Below, one piece after another: positions 8,547 to 14,757 of a stretch of DNA of 39,896 bases. This DNA is from Candidatus Muiribacteriota bacterium (GTDB lineage Bacteria > Muiribacteriota > DAOVTB01). The DNA is taken from positions 1 to 39,896 of the forward strand of contig DAOVTB010000015.1 of NCBI GenBank assembly GCA_030633305.1, given 5' to 3'. The position numbers and the translations under genes were made by a program. Below the pieces are notes generated by a model, which made no database searches, had not been told where the DNA came from, and was given only the letters and a program-made list of their open reading frames with translations. Each line of letters starts with the position of its first letter. Position 1 is the first letter of the stretch.

Positions 8547-9872
8547 TTACGGATAAGATAAGGGCTTAATCTGGATTGTATTTGCATTAAACTCATCTTC
8601 AAGAGGAACTGCCATTACCGAAGTTTCCTTGCTTGGAATTAAAGGAGATGTCTGAACTTCATCTATTAAACTGGCTTTATACATCTCGCCCCACAAATAT
8701 CTCCACAGCTCAATATAACGGATATTACCAGGTGCCCCAGGAACATTATCATAATCTACTGCTATTTTAAGTGGATAATATTCTATAACTGTAACAGAAA
8801 AATAAGTTGGCGGATCAGTCGGCAAAACGCCTGGCTGCATATACTGCCTGGTAATTTCATACCTACGACTTCCAGCTTTTTTAACAAAATCGTTAAAATC
8901 TAAATAATTACCATTTTTGATTTTGTTAAAAATAAACTCTGGCTCTTTATCAACATAAGCTCCATCTCCCTCCACTTTATTGTCTGGAAATCTAATAATC
9001 TTATTATCATCAATATCAGAAACACCATCATTGTTTTTATCTAACATTGCTTTTCTTAATGTGGAAATTGCAAAAATAGATGCATTACTTCCGGCAGAAG
9101 TATTATCTGGTACAGGTATTGGATTTCCACCAGAATTACCAACAAGCTCTATTAGTTTCTTTTTAATTCCTTTGATCTTATCTCCGTCTATTTTTGGAGC
9201 ATTCACTGAAATTTCCACACATTTATTTAAATCAGCCGTGGAGCCTGTTGCAGCATATTCCCAGATTTTTGCATTTCTCTGAATCTTATTCCTCTCAATT
9301 CCCATCATACGAATTTTTTTTCGAACTACAGAATTACCAAGATCAATATTTTTCAAATTTTTAACACCAAAATCGGATTCCAGATGATCATGTGGTTTAG
9401 AGATAAAAATAGAACTATTAGATACATCTGTAAGATTATTTGGTGGCACAATTATAAGAGGATTAGGTGAATAATATGTTTTTGGTTTATTTTCATATAT
9501 ACTATAAGTCATTAAGAATCTAATATTATATTTTTTCCCTTCCTGAAGATTACTAAAAATCCGCATATGTTCTTTCTGTGGTGTTGACCATGACGATATG
9601 AATGAAGTTGCTCCGTCAGGTTCAAGTATATATTTTACGATAACATCATGAAAAGTTGATAACTGAACTGTAGCCTTATAAGAACCGCCATTCTTACTTA
9701 TAATCACAGTTGGAAATCGACTGATTTCACTTACAAATGTGTCATTAGCTTTAGATTTAATTTTTATCAACTTGCCACCAGTTATTGCAGGCGAAGTTGG
9801 AAAAGGGTGTTTTTTTGAAAACCCTGGAACTATTAGAATAAAAAATATCATTATAATCAAAAAATATCTCAT
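8547..9872 (-). CDS. Secreted hypothetical protein of the pseudopilin operon
   Basis: A 441-aa exported protein with an N-terminal signal peptide (about 1-19, ending near GFSKK). I place the start at ATG 9872, after GGAGG at 9878-9882; a TTG at 9884 would add four residues. The N-terminal half is beta-rich. Near residues 280-300 there is an acidic DKNNDGVSDIDD segment resembling calcium-binding dockerin/thrombospondin-3 loops. The following region (GNYLDFNDFVKKAG) precedes a beta domain. It sits where GspK would lie in a type II secretion operon, next to a PilX/GspK-like short pseudopilin, so it may be the displaced globular partner of that protein. That idea is inference; no family match is certain. 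Confidence 0.65.
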   Translation of the reverse strand: MRYFLIIMIFFILIVPGFSKKHPFPTSPAITGGKLIKIKSKANDTFVSEISRFPTVIISKNGGSYKATVQLSTFHDVIVKYILEPDGATSFISSWSTPQKEHMRIFSNLQEGKKYNIRFLMTYSIYENKPKTYYSPNPLIIVPPNNLTDVSNSSIFISKPHDHLESDFGVKNLKNIDLGNSVVRKKIRMMGIERNKIQRNAKIWEYAATGSTADLNKCVEISVNAPKIDGDKIKGIKKKLIELVGNSGGNPIPVPDNTSAGSNASIFAISTLRKAMLDKNNDGVSDIDDNKIIRFPDNKVEGDGAYVDKEPEFIFNKIKNGNYLDFNDFVKKAGSRRYEITRQYMQPGVLPTDPPTYFSVTVIEYYPLKIAVDYDNVPGAPGNIRYIELWRYLWGEMYKASLIDEVQTSPLIPSKETSVMAVPLEDEFNANTIQIKPLSYP

Positions 9873-9893
9873 TTCATCCTCCAATTAAAATTA

Positions 9894-10394
9894 TTATAAA
9901 TATGGTTCCCAATAGCCTGGCGACGGGCTCATAACTATTTTCCCATAAACTATCTTGGCTTTATTTCCATATATACCTTTTGAATAGATATGGACACATT
10001 TTAAAGCTGTATATTCAGGGTCAGGATCTATATTCGGTTCTTCATCAATAAAAACTGTTAATTTTCCACCACCATATTCCATTTCGAAATAAGTAGAGTG
10101 ATTAATATCAGAATTTAATGTTATTTTTGTTCCAATCATATACGTTCCAGGATCGGGCCCACTATACCATCTTTGCTTCCAACTATTACTCATTAACCTT
10201 CCAACTGCAATATTATAACCTGCTTCTGCAATATAATATGCCCTTTCCCGATTCATTTCCTCTTTAAATCCTTTTCTCTCAAACCTGACAAAGTAATAAT
10301 ACGTCCCGACAAGTAAAGACATGATCAATAATATTAATATTGACAGTCCTGTTGCAAATCCTCTACTTTTATTTTTCATATTTGACAAAAACAC
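9894..10394 (-). CDS. PilX/GspK-like minor pseudopilin
   Basis: A 166-aa protein with a short basic leader, a processing site (RG before FATGLSI), a long hydrophobic helix, and then the ERAYYIAEAGYN motif typical of PilX N-terminal/GspK-like proteins. As in PilX and GspK, position +5 after the cleavage site is not Glu. The globular part is small (about 110 aa) and beta-rich. Start choice: GTG 10394 has a GAGGT site about 8 nt before it, while ATG 10379 has none, so GTG is used here; both give a plausible leader. It overlaps the upstream gsp-like gene by 26 nt. It probably sits at the tip of a pseudopilus or a type IV pilus-like fibre. Confidence 0.75.
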   Translation of the reverse strand: MFLSNMKNKSRGFATGLSILILLIMSLLVGTYYYFVRFERKGFKEEMNRERAYYIAEAGYNIAVGRLMSNSWKQRWYSGPDPGTYMIGTKITLNSDINHSTYFEMEYGGGKLTVFIDEEPNIDPDPEYTALKCVHIYSKGIYGNKAKIVYGKIVMSPSPGYWEPYL

Positions 10395-10836
10395 AACTAA
10401 TTACCTCAAATTGATTTTTTCTAGTCTTCACCTTAATTCTGTATTGTAAAAGATTATCATCAAGCCTGGTAAAAAAAATATTAAAAATCCCATTAAAATG
10501 TATCTTTTTTGTGTTGAAAGTCATATTTTCCTTAATCAGACTTCCATTAACAACTGAAAGTGCACATATTCCATCAGTCTTATCAGTATAGCAAAGTTTA
10601 TCATAAGTACGCTGCTCCGTAAGAGTCGGACTGATCAAACTATGCGCATTAGTCAGCTCATAATTTAAATATTTAGCTGCAAGTCTACATTTAGAAGTAA
10701 TCTGAATAAGTTCACTCTGCTTCTCAGCCGTACCTCTCACAACTTTATTATATATCGAAAATCCAACTGTCAGAAAAATACCCAATACCGCCATTGAAAT
10801 CATTATTTCAACAAGTGAAAATGCTCTTTTATTCAT
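10369..10836 (-). CDS. GspJ/PilW-like prepilin
   Basis: The 155-aa prepilin-like protein has a class III signal: MNKRA then FSLVEIMISMAVLG, with Glu at +5 and a hydrophobic N-terminal helix. The residue before the cut is Ala rather than the usual Gly. The downstream part (AAKYLNYELTNAH, then beta strands) resembles GspJ/PilW minor pseudopilins. Its start overlaps the previous stop as ATGA, so translation is coupled. By family it should be a tip subunit in a complex with the GspI- and GspK-like neighbours. No major pilin, assembly ATPase or prepilin peptidase is present in this window, so those would have to be encoded elsewhere. Confidence 0.82.
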   Translation of the reverse strand: MNKRAFSLVEIMISMAVLGIFLTVGFSIYNKVVRGTAEKQSELIQITSKCRLAAKYLNYELTNAHSLISPTLTEQRTYDKLCYTDKTDGICALSVVNGSLIKENMTFNTKKIHFNGIFNIFFTRLDDNLLQYRIKVKTRKNQFEVISCVFVKYEK

Positions 10837-11384
10837 ATTCCAGACCTTGTCAGTATAGTCCTGTACACAAATTTTTTTTTATGCGGATCAGTGACCTTCA
10901 CTTCAACATCTTTAAATACTACAGTTCGTGTACCGATGCCATAATAATTATTGTATTTATATTTATCAACAAAATCTTTAACAGATATTGAATAGGTAAA
11001 ATTCTTCAACTGCCCATGAAGTTCTGGATATTGACTCTTACTAATTCCAAGTTCATCACCAAATCCAATCGGATTATTTATATCTTCAAAATTTGTAAAA
11101 ATATCACCAGCAGCTGTATTGTCAATTATTTTCTTATCCGTTACATTAAACATGGATAAAAGATCATAATTTGAACTGGAATTTGCATTAAATTGCCTAA
11201 TTGTTTCCATAATCCGTTTGGAAATATAAGCTGATATCATTTCCTCTTTCTGTGATATCAGATTTTTTATATTTGAAGTATATAAACCTAAAACAGGCAC
11301 AATTCCTATTGCAAGAATTGTGATTGCTACTAATACTTCAGTTAATGTAAAAGCCTTATTTCTTTTAATAGTTTTGTGATCCAT
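10833..11384 (-). CDS. GspI/PilV-like prepilin
   Basis: The 183-aa prepilin-like protein begins with a Lys/Arg-rich leader and KA before FTLTEVLVAITILAIG, giving Glu at +5 and the long hydrophobic N-helix. EVLVAITILAIGIVPVLGLY is characteristic of GspI/PilV minor pseudopilins. The globular domain (about 140 aa) ends in beta strands (TRTVVFKDVEVKVTDPHKKKF). As in the next gene, Ala replaces Gly before the cleavage site. Its ATG lies inside the end of the FecR gene (20-nt overlap) with no clear ribosome site, so it depends on coupling. It probably forms the initiating tip of a fibre with the next two products. Confidence 0.85.
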   Translation of the reverse strand: MDHKTIKRNKAFTLTEVLVAITILAIGIVPVLGLYTSNIKNLISQKEEMISAYISKRIMETIRQFNANSSSNYDLLSMFNVTDKKIIDNTAAGDIFTNFEDINNPIGFGDELGISKSQYPELHGQLKNFTYSISVKDFVDKYKYNNYYGIGTRTVVFKDVEVKVTDPHKKKFVYRTILTRSGI

Positions 11385-12084
11385 TATTTGTAATGTCTAC
11401 ATCCTCTACTTTTTTCCAGAATGTTGAGAATGGAGGTTTTGCCGGATTATAACTTGACGGTGGAAGCGGAACAGAATCCTGCTTGATAGTTGTCATTTCA
11501 TATTTATCTATCATTTCTGCCTTATCATCTATATCATCATCTCTACTTAAAATTCCTCTAGTTTTTACGGTTCCCTCTTCAACATAAACAGCTGATTCCT
11601 TATTGTCAGGATCAGCCGTAACCAGAAACTCAGTTCCATGCACTCCTGCAACAACATGGTCTGTTTCTACCTGATATGAATCGCCCTGTTTTGTATCAAT
11701 TGTTACTTTTGAATAAATCATTCCCTTGAAAAGATGAAAAACTGTGCCAAAAAAACCTTTCTTTTTTGAAGGTTTAATACTTTTTATGCTGACTTCTGAA
11801 TTTTTATCAACAAAAACTTCATATTTTCCTGGATATTGAATGACAGCAAGACCATCATTCCCAACTTTAACAACATTTCCAGCAGCAAGATTCTGTCCCT
11901 TGACTGCAGCTTTAAAATTACCATCTACTTTAACTTCTACAATTCCATTAGCAATCTTTAATATTATCGATGGCTCTTTTGAAACAACTTCATTAGAAGC
12001 AACATTTTTATTACAGCAACCACAGGAAAATGTCACCAGCAGTATAAAAAATAATACTATAAATATGTATTTTCTATTATTCAT
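11365..12084 (-). CDS. FecR-domain lipoprotein-like envelope protein
   Basis: A 239-aa exported protein. The signal sequence (IFIVLFFILLVTFSCGCCNK) ends in a Cys cluster and suggests a lipoprotein, although the lipobox is not canonical. The mature part is a FecR domain: VVKVGNDGLAVIQYPGKYEV, then HVVAGVHGTEFLVTAD and a VEEGTVKTRG end, covering about residues 60-190. In classical systems FecR binds an outer-membrane transporter and controls an ECF sigma factor; no sigma factor or transporter is here, so this is a stand-alone FecR fold. The start at 12084 is set by a G-rich site (GGGGGGA) 4-5 nt upstream. A TTG at 12126 would prepend 14 residues and push the signal peptide inward, so it is rejected. 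It is the first gene of the pseudopilin-cyclase operon and faces two FecR paralogues across a shared promoter region. Confidence 0.85.
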   Translation of the reverse strand: MNNRKYIFIVLFFILLVTFSCGCCNKNVASNEVVSKEPSIILKIANGIVEVKVDGNFKAAVKGQNLAAGNVVKVGNDGLAVIQYPGKYEVFVDKNSEVSIKSIKPSKKKGFFGTVFHLFKGMIYSKVTIDTKQGDSYQVETDHVVAGVHGTEFLVTADPDNKESAVYVEEGTVKTRGILSRDDDIDDKAEMIDKYEMTTIKQDSVPLPPSSYNPAKPPFSTFWKKVEDVDITNNGSQNY

Positions 12085-12182
12085 ATTCCCCCCTGAATAA
12101 ATGTAATTTTTTTGCACTAATTCCACTTATTTTAATTATAATCTATTTTAAACTTTTATGTATATTTATTATTCATTTTAAC

Positions 12183-12211
12183 TTGTCGTAATGATTGGGA
12201 TTATATATAAT
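12183..12211 (+). promoter_or_regulatory. Promoter of the tandem FecR genes
   Basis: TTGTCG (12183-12188) and TATAAT (12206-12211) are separated by exactly 17 nt. The predicted start is near 12218, with a leader of about 49 nt to ATG 12267 and AAGGAT at 12257-12262. A second TATAAT at 12241-12246 is too close to the gene to fit well. On the other strand, a TATAAT at 12140-12135 may serve the divergent FecR/pseudopilin operon, but it has no good -35. Confidence 0.6.
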
Positions 12212-12266
12212 TAATTTGCGAAAGATATATAAAAATATTATATAATTTAAATTTTAAGGATGGATT

Positions 12267-13442
12267 ATGCGTTTAATTATACTATTTACACTCATTTCAA
12301 TCTTTTCAAGTGTTACCTGTAGCGCAAAAATAATTGGAACACTCAGCCCTTTGACTGGAGTTCCCAGATTTGGAGGGATTCATACCCGGAAGATAACCTC
12401 AGAAACAATTTTAAAAGATGGTAATATTGTAAAAACTGGAACTGATGCGACTGCCAAAGCAGTTTACAACGATGGCAGTTCTATCATGATCACTAAAAAA
12501 AGTACCGTAATATTCAAAAAGAACAGCGTCAGGATTAAAAGAGGTAAAACCAATCTTAATTTTGTCAAGCAAGGGAAAACTTTCAGGATTTTCACTCCCA
12601 CTGCTTCAATTGGAATTTATGGAACTAGCCTGTCAATCGAGATATTTAAAAAAGGTTTAACTCAAATAAGTGTTACAGAAGGAAAAATATGGGTTCAGGC
12701 AAATCTTGGGAATAAAAAGAAAATCGATCTTGACCAAGGTTTTAAAATAGCGGTTACCAATGATGGAATTCTTGGAAAACCAATAGAACTTAAAATTGGT
12801 TCTAAAAAAACTTTGATTACTCCAGAGCATCTTGGAGAGGAATATGTTCTCGACACAGATAGTGATCTCGAATTAAATGGCGAGTTTTCATATCGCATTG
12901 AACCTATTCTTGATAATTCTTTCAGAATATTAATAAACGATTGTGCAAATCTAAATGGAAAACCACTTTTGTTTAAAAATAAGGAGACGGTCATATTGAA
13001 TGGTCTCGAAGAAGGAACTTATGATATCACTTTAATTGCAAATGGAATTGAAAACACTTTTCCAATTGAAATAAATGATAAAACAAATATGAAGATGAAA
13101 ACTGTAAAATACCAGAGAAAAGAAATTGGAGTTGAAATCTGTAATCTTCCTGAAGAAAAAAATCAGGATGAAAAAAAGAAGTTTTTGAAGTATACAATGA
13201 TCTATAAAGGCCAGAGAATACCTATTACCTATAAAGAAATTGGCGATAAAAATAATTTTGGTTTTGAAACTAGACGATTTGGAAGAGATTCAATAGGCAG
13301 AAGCCTTATTGCTTTACCAAAAAATCTTAAAGAATATCCTGAACTTGAACTTGAATATACTGGTAACCTTCCAGTAAAAGAAAAAATTAAAAGAATTAAA
13401 TTCAAGAAAAATAATAAATACTATAAGATAAGATTCAAATAG
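12267..13442 (+). CDS. Secreted FecR-domain protein (first of a tandem pair)
   Basis: A 391-aa protein with a signal peptide (1-20, ending CSA). Residues 25-47 carry a motif shared with its neighbour (PLTGVPRFGGIHTRKITSET). The FecR domain spans about 48-160: LKDGNIVKTG, FRIFTPTASIGIYGTSLSI and TEGKIWVQANLGNKKK. The C-terminal third is a beta-rich domain containing GLEEGTYDITLIANGIENTF and ends in ELEYTGNLPVK. The next gene encodes the same architecture, so this pair arose by tandem duplication. AAGGAT precedes the ATG. No ECF sigma factor or receptor is nearby, so a classical iron-signalling role is unlikely; FecR domains are also used as envelope or cell-wall binding modules. Function unknown. 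Confidence 0.82.
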   Translation: MRLIILFTLISIFSSVTCSAKIIGTLSPLTGVPRFGGIHTRKITSETILKDGNIVKTGTDATAKAVYNDGSSIMITKKSTVIFKKNSVRIKRGKTNLNFVKQGKTFRIFTPTASIGIYGTSLSIEIFKKGLTQISVTEGKIWVQANLGNKKKIDLDQGFKIAVTNDGILGKPIELKIGSKKTLITPEHLGEEYVLDTDSDLELNGEFSYRIEPILDNSFRILINDCANLNGKPLLFKNKETVILNGLEEGTYDITLIANGIENTFPIEINDKTNMKMKTVKYQRKEIGVEICNLPEEKNQDEKKKFLKYTMIYKGQRIPITYKEIGDKNNFGFETRRFGRDSIGRSLIALPKNLKEYPELELEYTGNLPVKEKIKRIKFKKNNKYYKIRFK

Positions 13443-13458
13443 AAGAGGAGAATTTTCA

Positions 13459-14649
13459 ATGAGTAAATTTATCAAACAAATTTCAATATTCATAATGGTT
13501 ATTACGCTTACTACTTTAAATTTGTATTGTGTTGAGCTTATTGGGAAAATCAAACCGTTAACCGGTATACCTAAATTTGGTGGAATTCTTCCTAGAAAAA
13601 TCACTTCCGAAACTCCACTAAAACACGGCGATATTATCAAGACTGGCAAAAGTGCATCAGCTCAAGTAATATATAATGACGGCAGCATAATTTTGATTAA
13701 GTCTTCAAGCACAGTTGTTTTGAAAAAAAACAGGATCACAATAAAACGTGGGAATTCTGTATTGAAATTTGAGAAAAAAAACAAGAAGTTCCGGATAGTT
13801 ACTCCGGTCGTACTCATGGGCCTGTTGGGTACTGAATTAGAGGTATCAATTCCTGAAAAAAATGTATCCATTATCAAATTAAATAAAGGCAAAATATGGT
13901 TAAAAGCCACTTTGGGTAATAAGAAAAAATTGGTTCTCAGTCAAGGACATACAGTTAAAATAACAGATAAAGGTATTATTGAAGATTCAATTAAAACTGA
14001 AACCTTAGTCCAGAAATCAACAAATACATCTGTTGTTGAAGATCAATCTGATAATATAACGGATGATGATAATATGGAAATGGATGGGGAATATTCATTT
14101 AAGATAATAACACTGGTCTTAAATCTCCCTTACAGATTATTTATTGATGGTTACTCTAAATACAATGGAAAAGATCTTAAATTTGAAACTCCTGTACCAT
14201 TTGAATTCACAAAACTTGAGGAAGGAACTTACGAAATTACCATTCTTGCAAATGGAATTGAAAATACATTTCCAATTACTGTAACTCCCAAAAATCCAAG
14301 ACAGCAAAAAGCGATTAAATACGTCCATAAGGCAATTATTCCATTTATTTGTGGATTGAGCGACACTTCAAACAGTCAGGAAAGGCTGAATCATTTAAAA
14401 TTCACAATGATTCATGATGGAAAAAGGACACCACTATATTACATGGATCCAAAAACAAAAGATCACTTTGGTTCTGTTATATACCTTCAGGGAATGGATC
14501 TGATTACCGGGAATGTTTTCTATTTACCTAAAGGAATTGAGGAATATCCTGAAGTAGAACTTGAATACACAGGGAATTTACCAGTAAAATTAAAAAAGCA
14601 GACAGTGAAATTTAATAAAAATGATAGAATTTATAAAGTTGAATTCTAA
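13459..14649 (+). CDS. Secreted FecR-domain protein (second of a tandem pair)
   Basis: A 396-aa paralogue of the previous gene, 16 nt downstream and preceded by GAGGAG, so it is in the same transcript. After a signal peptide (about 1-25) it repeats PLTGIPKFGGILPRKITSET, the FecR core (LKHGDIIKTG, FRIVTPVVLMGLLGTELEV, KGKIWLKATLGNKKK) and the C-terminal domain (LEEGTYEITILANGIENTF, ELEYTGNLPVK). It differs by an acidic linker rich in Asp at about residues 195-210 (QSDNITDDDNMEMDGE). The conserved C-terminal end in both copies suggests selection on the whole protein. Role unknown; presumably both act outside the inner membrane. Confidence 0.82.
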   Translation: MSKFIKQISIFIMVITLTTLNLYCVELIGKIKPLTGIPKFGGILPRKITSETPLKHGDIIKTGKSASAQVIYNDGSIILIKSSSTVVLKKNRITIKRGNSVLKFEKKNKKFRIVTPVVLMGLLGTELEVSIPEKNVSIIKLNKGKIWLKATLGNKKKLVLSQGHTVKITDKGIIEDSIKTETLVQKSTNTSVVEDQSDNITDDDNMEMDGEYSFKIITLVLNLPYRLFIDGYSKYNGKDLKFETPVPFEFTKLEEGTYEITILANGIENTFPITVTPKNPRQQKAIKYVHKAIIPFICGLSDTSNSQERLNHLKFTMIHDGKRTPLYYMDPKTKDHFGSVIYLQGMDLITGNVFYLPKGIEEYPEVELEYTGNLPVKLKKQTVKFNKNDRIYKVEF

Positions 14650-14720
14650 TGAATAAAAAAATCGTGTAAACGCGTACAGCATCAAATTTTAATTTTTCAT
14701 AATACAACAGTATGAATTTA

Positions 14721-14729
14721 TGGTAAAAT
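14721..14729 (+). promoter_or_regulatory. Possible extended -10 promoter for the fusion enzyme
   Basis: TGGTAAAAT is an extended -10 (TGnTAnAAT type, TAAAAT core). No -35 is evident. The predicted start near 14736 would give a 22-nt leader containing the ribosome site at 14745-14750. A TATAAT at 14737-14742 is also present but lies too near the start codon. Confidence 0.4.
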
Positions 14730-14744
14730 GATCCACTATAATGT

Positions 14745-14750
14745 AAAGGA
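14745..14750 (+). promoter_or_regulatory. Ribosome binding site deciding the fusion-enzyme start
   Basis: AAAGGA lies 7 nt before ATG 14758. The earlier in-frame ATG at 14728 has no such site, so the protein most likely begins at 14758. Confidence 0.65.
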
Positions 14751-14757
14751 TCATATC

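Noticed and set aside
10369-11384. A complete type II secretion or pilus locus
   Set aside because: Only minor pseudopilins are present; no major pilin, ATPase, inner-membrane platform or peptidase is in the window.
12241-12246. TATAAT as the main promoter of the FecR pair
   Set aside because: It is only 20 nt before the ATG and has no -35 at proper spacing; the pair at 12183-12211 fits better.
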